DNA of 33,677 nt. Source: an uncultured Chlorobiota bacterium (GTDB lineage: Bacteria; Bacteroidota; Bacteroidia; Bacteroidales; JAADGE01). Under the pieces are notes generated by a model that was not told where the DNA came from, ran no database searches, and saw nothing but the letters and a program-made list of their open reading frames with translations. This document shows positions 1 through 8,109 of this stretch, piece by piece. Both the position numbers and the translations under genes were made by a program. Numbering within the stretch: position 1 is the stretch's first letter; each line of letters begins with the position of its first letter. Location: the NCBI GenBank assembly GCA_947311265.1, contig CAMZKQ010000022.1, forward strand, positions 1 to 33,677. Direction: 5' to 3'.

Positions 1-2379
1 ATTTTCCTTCACTTTTTTCTGTGAAAAATGATGTTTATGGTATTGCCCTGCCACATATAAGTCCGTTTGGTCGCAATAGTGTGGGCTTGCAGGTATGCCA
101 CTGTTCCCAGTGGGAATAATTGTAAAAGAAGCGTCCCAATCCGAGAGGTCGAATATATGCCGATGCGAGGCTCCGTGCGAAGCGGTAAATGGCGTTCCGA
201 ATTTGTAAGAATAAGGGCTTACCGTATGAAAACTTCCGCCGACAGGTAAATCTTTTCGGTTCATATTAAATACAAAATCTAAGGCTTTACTTGTAAAGTT
301 ATCCTTACTTGCTATTGGGTGGTTAAGGGCAAGTGTATGTACTGTTCCCCACTGCTGTTTTTTTGCTCCTTTGCCCAAATCTGCCTCTATTTTTGCCACC
401 GCTCCCCTGAATGATTTTTGTAGCATAAAAGCAAAATCTTCTACTTTATCGGTTGTAGTAACATCATCGCTCCAATCCGTTTTTCCTGTTTTTAGGGCTT
501 TATCTATCACAAAATTAGGCATCATATCTAGTTTTATAAATTCGGCATATAGTTTTTGCCCCAGCTCATCAACAAATAAATTTTTAGAAAGCTCAATAAA
601 CAGGTATTCAAAAACTGTACTTGCATTGCTAGTGCGAGCAAAATCGTAGTTCCAATTTTCTAAAAATTGGAGTGCTTCTTTTTCCTGTGGTGTAAAATCG
701 CTAATTGTTTTGCAAGCTGCAATTATTTGCGGGGTCATTTCTTTGGCAAGTATCGAAACTTGGTCGTTTTGGATATTCTTAAAATCGTTCTTAGAAAGCA
801 ATTCTTTTTCGGTAAGTAACTCAGTAATTCTATCGACACGGTAGGATAAATCGAACCAAGCACTGATGTAATAGGGGTAATCATCTGGGGCAGTTCTGTT
901 GTTGGCAGAGCGTAGGTAACCGCATTCAGGGCTGTAGCTATGTGGTAACGAATCGAATGGCACAAAGCCTTTCCAGTCGTACTCATCGGTATCGCCCGGG
1001 AAAATTTGTACGCCATTATTGGTTTTCCGTATGGGTATGCCTGCCGAGCAGTACATGCCTATATTGCCTTTCACATCTGCATAATTAACATTCTGGCTTA
1101 CAGAGGATAAGGTGCTAATAGCGGTTTTAAAATCCGCCCAATTTTTGGCTCTGTTCAACAAATATACCGAGCGAATTTCGTTACTGTATTCGTTGCCTGT
1201 CCAGTGCATCGAAATTACTGCATCATCTAGTTTTTTCATGCCGCTAATAATTGGTCCTCGGTGGGTATATTTTATTTCTCGCACGGCTACAGAATCTTTT
1301 TTTATACTAATTTTCTCTTTTATAACGGTTAAATCGACCCATTTCCCATTAAATTTATATTGGTTGGGGTTTTCAGGGTTTATTGTTTCTTGGTAATAAT
1401 CTAAATCGTCGAGCATTACATTGGTCATGCCCCAAGCGATATTTTTGTTATGCCCTGCAATAATAAATGGCTGCCCAGGCAAGAGTAGCCCCGAAACATC
1501 AAGCCCTTCTTCCGTTGTTTGGTGGGCTTGATACCAAATCCCGGGGGTACTTAGCGAGAGGTGCATATCATTAGCAAAAATGGGCTTTCCTGTAGCACTT
1601 TTTTGGGCTGCAACCACCCAGCTATTACTGCCGTTCATTATTTCGGGTACGATGCCTTCCATGGCTTCTTCTCCCGAGAGCAGTGTAGAGTCGGGGATAT
1701 TCCCTTTGAGGTGAAAATCAGGAAAAACGGTAGTTTTTTGCAAATCAAGGTTCGGTATTAGGTCTTGATATTTTGATGCACTGACTATTTTTTTGATTTT
1801 ATAAATGATGATTTCAGATTTTTTTGCCATTGATAAATCCCAAGCCATGTAGCCTATTAAATTGATTGAATATTCAGGTTTCCATTTTTCGGGTTTGTAT
1901 TTTAGTATGGCAAATTCCATTGGGAGGTTGTTGGTATTGTCCTCTATGTACTGATTTACGCCATCGGCGAAAGCCTCTAGGGCTTGCATCATGGGGGGGG
2001 TAATGGAGTCCAAAATCATTTTTGATTTTTTGGGGATTTGCAACGAACGCAATAAAATATCTGCTGAGAGTAAATCGGCGCCTAGAATTTCGGACAATTT
2101 GCCTTGTGTTACTCGGCGGAGCAAATCCATTTGCCAGAGGCGGTCTTGTGCCATCAGGTAGCCTGTGGCACGGTAGGCATCGTTGTCTGTTTTTGCAAAG
2201 ATGTGCGGAATGGCGTACTTATCTCGGGCTACCGATACGTCTTCGGATAATCCTGAAAGGACTATATTTTTATTGTAATCGGGCAAACCGCCTGCTGCTA
2301 TGCTGTTGATGTATAAAAAAGCGGTCATTAGTAAGGTGGTGAGTATGGCAGAAATTATAAACCATGTTTTTTTTTTCAT
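1..2379 (-). CDS. Penicillin acylase family N-terminal nucleophile hydrolase (3' end cut by window)
   Basis: Reads as one unbroken frame of 793 codons from ATG at 2379 to the window edge. The family is usually about 800 residues, so only the last few residues and the stop should be missing. Members cleave amide bonds of acylated compounds (beta-lactams, N-acyl homoserine lactones, other acyl-amino compounds) and are processed autocatalytically into alpha and beta chains. Residues 5-24 form a hydrophobic signal or anchor, implying a periplasmic or membrane-bound enzyme. The alpha chain has the typical stretch around IPHIFAKTDNDAYRATGY. The cleavage site is NGSNSWVV, with Ser251 as the expected nucleophile and beta-chain N-terminus. 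A conserved GMTNV follows, and the C-terminal GNSG...SPHY...GQYH block is also typical. The true substrate cannot be told. It lies 62 bp after the GH13 gene, has its own promoter match, and shows no frameshift. Confidence 0.92.
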   Translation of the reverse strand, partial: MKKKTWFIISAILTTLLMTAFLYINSIAAGGLPDYNKNIVLSGLSEDVSVARDKYAIPHIFAKTDNDAYRATGYLMAQDRLWQMDLLRRVTQGKLSEILGADLLSADILLRSLQIPKKSKMILDSITPPMMQALEAFADGVNQYIEDNTNNLPMEFAILKYKPEKWKPEYSINLIGYMAWDLSMAKKSEIIIYKIKKIVSASKYQDLIPNLDLQKTTVFPDFHLKGNIPDSTLLSGEEAMEGIVPEIMNGSNSWVVAAQKSATGKPIFANDMHLSLSTPGIWYQAHQTTEEGLDVSGLLLPGQPFIIAGHNKNIAWGMTNVMLDDLDYYQETINPENPNQYKFNGKWVDLTVIKEKISIKKDSVAVREIKYTHRGPIISGMKKLDDAVISMHWTGNEYSNEIRSVYLLNRAKNWADFKTAISTLSSVSQNVNYADVKGNIGMYCSAGIPIRKTNNGVQIFPGDTDEYDWKGFVPFDSLPHSYSPECGYLRSANNRTAPDDYPYYISAWFDLSYRVDRITELLTEKELLSKNDFKNIQNDQVSILAKEMTPQIIAACKTISDFTPQEKEALQFLENWNYDFARTSNASTVFEYLFIELSKNLFVDELGQKLYAEFIKLDMMPNFVIDKALKTGKTDWSDDVTTTDKVEDFAFMLQKSFRGAVAKIEADLGKGAKKQQWGTVHTLALNHPIASKDNFTSKALDFVFNMNRKDLPVGGSFHTVSPYSYKFGTPFTASHGASHRHIFDLSDWDASFTIIPTGNSGIPASPHYCDQTDLYVAGQYHKHHFSQKKVKEN

Positions 2380-2417
2380 ATTTTAGGTATTTTTCTGTAG
2401 TGAAGGATTTTGTTGCT

Positions 2418-2425
2418 CAAAGTTA
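2418..2425 (-). promoter_or_regulatory. Putative -7 promoter element for the penicillin acylase gene
   Basis: On the minus strand this reads TAACTTTG, an exact match to the Bacteroidota -7 consensus TAnnTTTG, about 38 bp before the ATG at 2379. No clear TTG -33 element is visible. The match suggests the acylase gene has its own start in addition to any readthrough from the GH13 gene. Confidence 0.5.
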
Positions 2426-2441
2426 GCTAAAATTGGGTAAA

Positions 2442-4829
2442 TTATTCTATAATAGGTAGTCCATTTTCTATAATTTCGCAAGAAAGGGGGGGTAAAATTA
2501 TTGAGATATAATTTTTTTCTTTTGTTAATTTTGTACCCAAAAGGGGTTTAAATTTTTCCTCTCTAGTGGTTGAAATGGGTAGCATAAATAGTTTTTCTTC
2601 GTTGCTATTATTGATAAGTGTATATACTTTTGAGCCAAAATAGTTCCGTTCTAAAAGGAAGGTTTCTTTTTCTGCTTTTACAACTCGGTACTCGCCATAA
2701 ATGAGCGGTAATGATGTGGCTCTAAAATTTAAAATTTTAGTCGCTATGTTTTTTAATTTTTGCTCTTCTTTATTAAGGTTTTTAAATCGCATCATTCTTC
2801 TGTTGTCGGGATCGTTGCCACCCGACATGCCGATTTCATCGCCGTAGTAAATTACGGGTACACCTGGTATTGAGGCTATAATTGCCATTAGCATTGCTGA
2901 TTTTTTATAGCCCGATTTATTTTTGACTCCCACTTTTCGAGTCCAGCCGGCTAGTTTTGCATCTTCGCTAAAGCTTAAATCGCCAGAGGCGTAGGATATA
3001 AATCTGCCCCGGTCTTGGTTGCCAGTAATGTTGCCCATTAAATGGTTATTGCCATAATAGTCAGCACTTTGTGCAATTATTTCGGCAGTATGTTTAAAAT
3101 TTCCTCCGCCTGCAAGGGCGGATACGATTGCATCGTAGCAGTTGAAATCGAATTGTGCATCTAGCATTCCTGTACCAACGTAGCTGCTGATAAGCTCGGG
3201 TGTACCATAGGTTTCTCCGATTTGGTAAATGCGGCGTTGTTCTGGAATTACTATTTGTTTTTTTAGTTTTTTTGTTAGTGTTCGCCAGAAAATTTCAGGA
3301 ATATGTTTTGTTGCATCATGGCGAAAGCCATCTAAGTTGTATTTTTTTATCCAATAAACGGCGGAATCTGAAAGCATATTATAGACCTCTGGTTTTGCCA
3401 AATCTAGTGTGGGTAGGAATATGTCGAACCAAGTGGTGAGGCGGTGTTCGTCCCAGCGTTCGGTGTTTAGTGTGCCATCGGGTAGGTGCAGTTGGGTGGC
3501 CCAATCGGGGTGCTGTTTGTATATGGGGTGGTCTTGGTGTACGTGGTTGGCCACAAAATCTAAGAGTACGTTTAGGTTGTTGTTGTGAGCTGTTTTTACG
3601 AGTTTTTTAAACTCGTTTTCTGTTCCAAAGCGGTTGTCGATAAGTGTAAATGAAATAGGCCAATAGCCATGGTAGGCTGAAAATGTAGTTTCTGTGTTGG
3701 GATACTTCCCAAAAGCTCCCTCTGGGTTTTTCACAATGGGTGAAATCCATATTGTATTTTTGCCTAATTTTTTGAAATAGCCGCTTTCAATTTTCTGTGT
3801 AATTCCGGCTATATCTCCTCCATGGTAATTGGCTCGTGGGTGGATTGCCTTGTCTGGCGTGGGGCGATTATTTGTACTATCGCCATCAAAAAAGCGGTCG
3901 ATGAAGGTGTTGTAAAGTACGGCGGCCTCGAAGTCGGTGCGGTCGATTTGCTTGGGCGAGTTAAGCAGCATTCCATTTTCGAGTGGGATTAACAAATCGT
4001 TGGAAAAGCCGCCTTTTCCGTAGCTGTAAACTCGTATAAATGTGCGTTTCTTTTGTCTGGCTGCTTTGGGAATATTTATAAAAAGGGTAGTTCCTTTTTC
4101 TTCTTTTGCTATTTGGGAATTATTGTAAAGTACGATTGTTTCAAGGTTGTTGTTAGCTATTTGGAGTGTAATTTGTTCGGAGGAGTGGGTAAATGTGCTT
4201 AGTTTTGGTGCTGGGCTAGTATTGCTTTTGCCTATTTTTAAGAGTGAGTTGTATTTGCCGCTGCCATTGGGTACGCTATCGGTATTTTGCGGGTCGAGTT
4301 GCTGTTTGCCATCGAGTACCAGTAGGTATTGAAATTTTCCGGGTTCAACTTCAAAGGTGGTTTCCCATTGCCCGTTTTTTTGTTCGAGTGTGTTGTTTTG
4401 TGGGTTCCATGCGTTCATTTCGCCCATTATTTGTACTTTTTTTAGCTTGTTATTTTTTGGCTTATATATAAAGGTGTAGTTTATTTTTTTTGATTTTTTT
4501 AAAAGCAAGGAATATTCAAAAGAATTAACAAGCACTTTTAGTACCGAAAGCAATGGCAGTTCCTTGGGGTTTATAGATATTTTAGTTTTTCCTTTTGCTA
4601 CGATACTTTTTGGAAATTTTGGAATATATACTGTATCTATTTTTTCCAGCAATGGGAAAAAATCGCTTAAGTCGATTTCTGTAACTCCTGTATTTAATTG
4701 TATTGGGGAGGCTAGTCCTACAATTTCACTTTTTTTGGGGAAGGTTTTTGTTTTGCTTTCTATCGTAACTTCTGGTTTGCACGAAAATAAAAAAAGAAGA
4801 GCCAGGACAATGGGTATGAGTTTTTTCAT
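2442..4829 (-). CDS. GH13 alpha-amylase family lipoprotein with N-terminal glycogen-binding-like domain
   Basis: 795 residues. A lipoprotein signal peptide ends at Cys17 (LFLFSC), so the enzyme is probably anchored to a membrane facing the periplasm or the outside. Residues 20-115 are not recognised. Residues about 117-200 resemble a CBM48/AMPK-type glycogen-binding domain (GEMNAWNP, then W and the GKFQYLLVLDG strand). The GH13 barrel spans about 305-670: region I DFVANHV (424-430); region II GFRHDATKH with nucleophile Asp505; region III GET with acid/base Glu539; region IV GNQD with Asp606. A C-terminal beta domain follows (705-795). The family hydrolyses alpha-glucans; the layout recalls cyclomaltodextrinase/neopullulanase-type enzymes. 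Region IV has Gln605 where the family normally has His. No SusC/SusD pair is adjacent, so this does not look like a standard polysaccharide utilisation locus. Confidence 0.92.
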   Translation of the reverse strand: MKKLIPIVLALLFLFSCKPEVTIESKTKTFPKKSEIVGLASPIQLNTGVTEIDLSDFFPLLEKIDTVYIPKFPKSIVAKGKTKISINPKELPLLSVLKVLVNSFEYSLLLKKSKKINYTFIYKPKNNKLKKVQIMGEMNAWNPQNNTLEQKNGQWETTFEVEPGKFQYLLVLDGKQQLDPQNTDSVPNGSGKYNSLLKIGKSNTSPAPKLSTFTHSSEQITLQIANNNLETIVLYNNSQIAKEEKGTTLFINIPKAARQKKRTFIRVYSYGKGGFSNDLLIPLENGMLLNSPKQIDRTDFEAAVLYNTFIDRFFDGDSTNNRPTPDKAIHPRANYHGGDIAGITQKIESGYFKKLGKNTIWISPIVKNPEGAFGKYPNTETTFSAYHGYWPISFTLIDNRFGTENEFKKLVKTAHNNNLNVLLDFVANHVHQDHPIYKQHPDWATQLHLPDGTLNTERWDEHRLTTWFDIFLPTLDLAKPEVYNMLSDSAVYWIKKYNLDGFRHDATKHIPEIFWRTLTKKLKKQIVIPEQRRIYQIGETYGTPELISSYVGTGMLDAQFDFNCYDAIVSALAGGGNFKHTAEIIAQSADYYGNNHLMGNITGNQDRGRFISYASGDLSFSEDAKLAGWTRKVGVKNKSGYKKSAMLMAIIASIPGVPVIYYGDEIGMSGGNDPDNRRMMRFKNLNKEEQKLKNIATKILNFRATSLPLIYGEYRVVKAEKETFLLERNYFGSKVYTLINNSNEEKLFMLPISTTREEKFKPLLGTKLTKEKNYISIILPPLSCEIIENGLPIIE

Positions 4830-4853
4830 TTGTAAAAATTACTTGGTAAGTGG

Positions 4854-4861
4854 TAAATATA
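4854..4861 (-). promoter_or_regulatory. Weak -7 promoter candidate for the GH13 gene
   Basis: The minus strand reads TATATTTA, one mismatch from TAnnTTTG, about 24 bp before the ATG at 4829 and just past the cheR terminator. The position is sensible but the match is imperfect. Confidence 0.25.
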
Positions 4862-4873
4862 CTAGACTGCTAT

Positions 4874-4906
4874 AAAAAAAGCCAATAACGGATGTCCACT
4901 ATTAGC
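4874..4906 (-). terminator. Rho-independent terminator after cheR
   Basis: On the minus strand, an 11-12 bp stem (GCTAATAGTGGA pairing with TCCGTTATTGGC, with three G-U pairs) encloses a very short loop and is followed by seven T residues. It starts 36 bp after the cheR stop at 4943 and ends 44 bp before the GH13 start. It therefore separates the lipoprotein-cheR transcript from the downstream genes. Confidence 0.75.
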
Positions 4907-4942
4907 CTTATTTTAAGATGGTTATAATATTATAAACAGGTT

Positions 4943-5761
4943 TTATTTTTTAATATAAATAGTGCCTCGCTTTTCAAATTTATTTACAATATCTCCTAAG
5001 ATGCCTTCGTGTCGTCCTATTATCATTGTTCCGCCCGGTACAAGGGTATCGTAAAACATTTCAAAAATTCTATTTTGTAGGTCGTGGTTAAAGTAGATGA
5101 GGACATTGCGGCAGAAAATAATATCAAACTGTTTGCCGAAAGGGGGCTGTAGGGTAACTAGGTCGTGCTGCTGGTAGGTGGCTTTTTGTGTAAGAAATGG
5201 TTTGATTTTAATTAAACTTTTGCCTCTCGAAATCTCAATATAATCTTTCATTTCGGGCAAATCGGTTTCCTTAAATGCGGTGTTAAAGTTGTTTATATAT
5301 TCGTCTATTTCTCGGTATTTGTACTTGCCCGATTTTGCGACTTCAATAACATCGGTATTTAAGTCGGTGGCATAAAAGTTTGATTTTTCAAAGAGTGATT
5401 TAGTGTGCATGGCAATCATCATCGAAAAAATTTCTTGCCCTGTGGAGCAACCGGCGTGCCAAATATCTATTTTTTGCTGGTCTTTGTATCTAGGAATAAC
5501 GTCACGAAGTATAGCCTGCCAAATTGCTGGGTCTCTGAACAGTTCGGTAGTATTTACGGTAATGTCTTTTACCACTTTTTCTAAAAATTTTGAATCGGCA
5601 GATAGTTTGGCGACAAATTGGTGGATGTCCATACGGTTATCCATCAATAATTTATCAACTCTTCGGGTAAATGATTTGATTGAATAATCGCCAAAATCGT
5701 AGCTTGAATGCTGGCTAATTGTCTGTATAAAAAAATCGACTTCCTCTTCTGTTACTGCCAT
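4943..5761 (-). CDS. cheR: CheR-type protein-glutamate O-methyltransferase
   Basis: 272 residues, the normal CheR length. The family transfers methyl groups from S-adenosylmethionine to glutamates of chemoreceptors or related proteins in the cytoplasm. An N-terminal helical domain (about 1-75) leads into VNTTELFRD (69-77). The SAM-binding loop is AGCSTGQE (103-110), the acidic strand is YATDLN (130-135), and the family signature FCRNVLIYF lies at 216-224. VPGGTMIIGRHEG (241-253) is the late beta-strand motif. No receptor, CheA, CheW or CheB gene lies nearby. Its only partner is the lipoprotein gene 46 bp upstream, probably in the same transcript, and a terminator follows. The target is unknown; a role outside classical swimming chemotaxis is possible. 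Confidence 0.93.
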   Translation of the reverse strand: MAVTEEEVDFFIQTISQHSSYDFGDYSIKSFTRRVDKLLMDNRMDIHQFVAKLSADSKFLEKVVKDITVNTTELFRDPAIWQAILRDVIPRYKDQQKIDIWHAGCSTGQEIFSMMIAMHTKSLFEKSNFYATDLNTDVIEVAKSGKYKYREIDEYINNFNTAFKETDLPEMKDYIEISRGKSLIKIKPFLTQKATYQQHDLVTLQPPFGKQFDIIFCRNVLIYFNHDLQNRIFEMFYDTLVPGGTMIIGRHEGILGDIVNKFEKRGTIYIKK

Positions 5762-5807
5762 GTTAGGTTCTATGGGGTTAATTTTAGCTTTTCTTTTAGT
5801 GGCTTAT

Positions 5808-6647
5808 TTAGTTCATTGTTACAGAGTTACGCAATTTCTCGATGGCTTTTACGAGTGTTTTTAGTTGCTCTGCTGTTGGGGTTGCTTCTTTTATATTTAC
5901 GAGGATTTTTCCAACAGGTTGCATTTGCGTATAGATTTCTTTGATTTCTTCTTTTGAGCTATGAATTTTGAGTAAACCGGATAAAATGGAATAGGCTTTT
6001 TTTTGTTTTATAATATTTTCTTTAATTTTACTATTATCGGTAGCCACTATTGCTAATTGTGTGGAAAGGTACATGGTTTCAATCCAACCACCGACCAAAA
6101 TAAGTACTGCTGTACTGCTTTTTTCGTTGCTATTAAGGAACATAAAAGTACCATGGTAAGTTGAAGTAACAATTTTATGCAGTTTTTCAGGGTTTTCAAG
6201 ATTAGCTTCTAAATCTTCCCCAAACTCTTGTGTATAAATGGTGTTAATTTCCAACTCTTCCGATAGTTTTTTTAGGACTTTAAAGTATGCTTTTACTTCT
6301 TTACTTTTTTTGTAAGTACCGGCATAGCCTAAATCTGCACCATAAATACCAAGGTTTATTGCTCTTTGCTTTTCTAAAATATATTTATTGGCATTAGTAG
6401 CTGGGTTAGTAAGGTCAAAAACATAAGCTGCACCGGCCTCTTGCAGTAGCTGTGTTGTTTCATAAGGGGTAGGAATTGGGTACGATGCCATTTTTTCTAG
6501 TGGCACTTCTGTATTTTCTTCGGTAATCTTAGCAGAGTCTATAATTTCTGTAACCTTAGTGTCTTTTACTTTTTGTTCCTCTTCTGCACAAGCATTAAAA
6601 ATAATTAATGCACAGAGTAAGAGAATATAATTGCTTAACTTTTTCAT
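5808..6647 (-). CDS. Lipoprotein of unknown function upstream of cheR
   Basis: 279 residues with a lipobox ending at Cys20 (IIFNAC), followed by a charged linker rich in Glu and Lys (21-50). The rest looks mostly alpha-helical. A GADLGYAGTY segment near residue 103 and a TAVLILVGGWIETMYL segment near 180-197 look like conserved core helices. I recall similar unnamed lipoproteins in other Bacteroidota but cannot assign a domain or function. It is the first gene of a probable two-gene operon with cheR, and a good promoter match lies upstream. Localisation is probably the inner face of the outer membrane or the periplasm. A guess that it links envelope status to CheR-dependent methylation would be inference only. 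Confidence 0.8.
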   Translation of the reverse strand: MKKLSNYILLLCALIIFNACAEEEQKVKDTKVTEIIDSAKITEENTEVPLEKMASYPIPTPYETTQLLQEAGAAYVFDLTNPATNANKYILEKQRAINLGIYGADLGYAGTYKKSKEVKAYFKVLKKLSEELEINTIYTQEFGEDLEANLENPEKLHKIVTSTYHGTFMFLNSNEKSSTAVLILVGGWIETMYLSTQLAIVATDNSKIKENIIKQKKAYSILSGLLKIHSSKEEIKEIYTQMQPVGKILVNIKEATPTAEQLKTLVKAIEKLRNSVTMN

Positions 6648-6690
6648 ATTTAAAGTCCAAATTTTAGTATTGTTATCAGTTTGTAGTTGA

Positions 6691-6698
6691 CAAATTTA
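6691..6698 (-). promoter_or_regulatory. Putative -7 promoter element for the lipoprotein-cheR operon
   Basis: The minus strand reads TAAATTTG, an exact TAnnTTTG match, 43 bp upstream of the ATG at 6647. It sits in the 339-bp gap between this operon and the divergent mdh gene. Confidence 0.5.
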
Positions 6699-6851
6699 GA
6701 ATTAAATACATGAAAATTAAAATTTTTATACCTTTATTTAGGTATTTATTTTTAATCCAGCTATAATTAGTCTATTTATTGCCCATTTATTACAGTGCGT
6801 TCTTCATTTTCAATCCATATTAGAGGTGTTCCTGCTGTGTACGGTAATTTC

Positions 6852-6886
6852 AACTTGACGTTAAATAATTAACCAAAAGTTAAGTT
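6852..6886. promoter_or_regulatory. Inverted-repeat cluster upstream of mdh (possible operator)
   Basis: AACTTGAC (6852-6859) and GTTAAGTT (6879-6886) form an inverted pair with one mismatch. Between and overlapping them are three GTTAA half-sites: 6860-6864 forward, 6869-6873 reverse and 6879-6883 forward. A separate small inverted repeat, AATCTG/CAGATT, lies at 6914-6933 just before the mdh promoter. The region is AT-rich, so chance is possible. The rest of the 6648-6986 gap shows no gene. Confidence 0.25.
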
Positions 6887-6946
6887 CAATTAGAAAAAGT
6901 AGATTTAATTAAAAATCTGTTCAAAAGCAGATTAGTTTCTCAAAAA

Positions 6947-6953
6947 TAATTTG
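6947..6953 (+). promoter_or_regulatory. Near-consensus -7 element for mdh
   Basis: TAATTTG resembles TAnnTTTG but is one base short in the spacer. It lies 33 bp before the mdh ATG at 6987, where a promoter is expected for this divergent gene. Confidence 0.3.
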
Positions 6954-6986
6954 TAAATTCGCAGAAACTTATAAAAAAAATAAATT

Positions 6987-7925
6987 ATGTCAAAAGTAAC
7001 CGTAATAGGTGCCGGAAACGTAGGCGCTACCGCTGCTAACGTTATTGCACAAAAAAACATAGTAAAAGAAGTTGTCCTTTTGGATATAAAGGAAGGCCTT
7101 GCAGAAGGCAAAGCACTAGACATGTGGCAAACTGCACCAATTCGTAAGTTTAGCACAAAAATTACTGGCGTAACTAACGATTATGCAGCAACTGCTGGCT
7201 CGGAAGTTATTGTAATAACATCTGGCTTACCCAGAAAACCGGGCATGTCGCGCGATGACCTTATCGAAACCAATGCTAAAATCGTAAAAATTGTAACCGA
7301 AAATGCAATAAAGCACTCCCCAGATGCCATCATTATCATCGTATCCAACCCGCTTGATGTTATGACTTATGCCGCTTTTAAAACCGCAGGCACCTCCTCT
7401 AAAAAAGTATTCGGTATGGCTGGGATTTTAGATACCGCTAGATACCGTGCATTTTTAGCTACTGAATTAGGCATTTCGCCAAGGGATATACAAGCCCTAC
7501 TTATGGGTGGGCATGGCGATACCATGGTGCCACTTCCACGCTACACTACCGTTGGCGGAATACCTGTTACCGAGTTAGTGTCCAAAGACAAATTAGATGC
7601 CATTGTAAAACGTACAAAAATGGGTGGTGGCGAATTAGTAAAACTAATGGGTACATCAGCTTGGTACGCTCCGGGTTCTGCTGCCGCAGAAATGGTGGAA
7701 GCCATTGTTTGCGACGAAAAGCGTGTACTCCCAGTATGTGCATACCTTGATGGCGAATTTGGTCTAAAAAACATCTTCCTTGGTGTGCCAGTTATTATGG
7801 GAAAAGGCGGTATCGAAAAAATCATTGAAATTGATATGAATGAAGAAGAGAAAAAAGACATGAATAGTTCCGCAGCTGCCGTAAAAGGCGTTATGGATGT
7901 GCTTGATAATATGAACATTATATAA
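6987..7925 (+). CDS. mdh: Malate dehydrogenase (NAD-dependent)
   Basis: 312 residues, the usual length of the LDH-like malate dehydrogenases. It oxidises malate to oxaloacetate in the TCA cycle, in the cytoplasm. The N-terminal Rossmann motif is GAGNVG (8-13). The substrate loop LPRKPGMSRDDL (81-92) supplies the arginines typical of malate rather than lactate enzymes. VSNPLDVMTY (119-128) and the catalytic GGHGDTMVPL (His176) are intact. The start is supported by the glycine-rich loop directly after MSKVTVI. It is a single-gene unit, with a divergent lipoprotein operon upstream and a bidirectional terminator downstream. Functionally it pairs with pckA at 23027, since malate to oxaloacetate to PEP is a short route. 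Confidence 0.97.
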   Translation: MSKVTVIGAGNVGATAANVIAQKNIVKEVVLLDIKEGLAEGKALDMWQTAPIRKFSTKITGVTNDYAATAGSEVIVITSGLPRKPGMSRDDLIETNAKIVKIVTENAIKHSPDAIIIIVSNPLDVMTYAAFKTAGTSSKKVFGMAGILDTARYRAFLATELGISPRDIQALLMGGHGDTMVPLPRYTTVGGIPVTELVSKDKLDAIVKRTKMGGGELVKLMGTSAWYAPGSAAAEMVEAIVCDEKRVLPVCAYLDGEFGLKNIFLGVPVIMGKGGIEKIIEIDMNEEEKKDMNSSAAAVKGVMDVLDNMNII

Positions 7926-8056
7926 GTGCAAAATAAATATTGAGGTAGGCATAAAAGCGAAGACTTGAAATACTTTTGCAGAATTGAACAAAACAATGGT
8001 TTAATATTCACTTTATTTTGTGTACTGCTATTTTAGGACGGGACTAATCATTAAAT

Positions 8057-8092
8057 AAAAACGAGCCATTCTTAGGAATGGCTCGTTTTTTT
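8057..8092. terminator. Bidirectional terminator between mdh and the ankyrin gene
   Basis: ACGAGCCATTC (8061-8071) and GAATGGCTCGT (8076-8086) form a perfect 11-bp stem around the loop TTAG, extended by A/T pairs. Seven T residues follow on the plus strand (8086-8092) and five on the minus strand. It lies between the convergent mdh and ankyrin genes, 24 bp past the stop of the latter, and can serve both. Confidence 0.88.
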
Positions 8093-8109
8093 CGTGGTAA
8101 ATTTTGACT

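Noticed and set aside
1..2379. Possibility that the penicillin acylase gene is a broken pseudogene
   Set aside because: The frame is continuous through the catalytic Ser251 and the C-terminal family motifs up to the window edge; it is simply cut by the window.
4564..4875. Long open frame on the plus strand opposite the GH13 signal-peptide region
   Set aside because: It is antisense to a gene with clear family motifs, has a composition typical of reverse-complemented AT-rich coding DNA, and has no promoter support.
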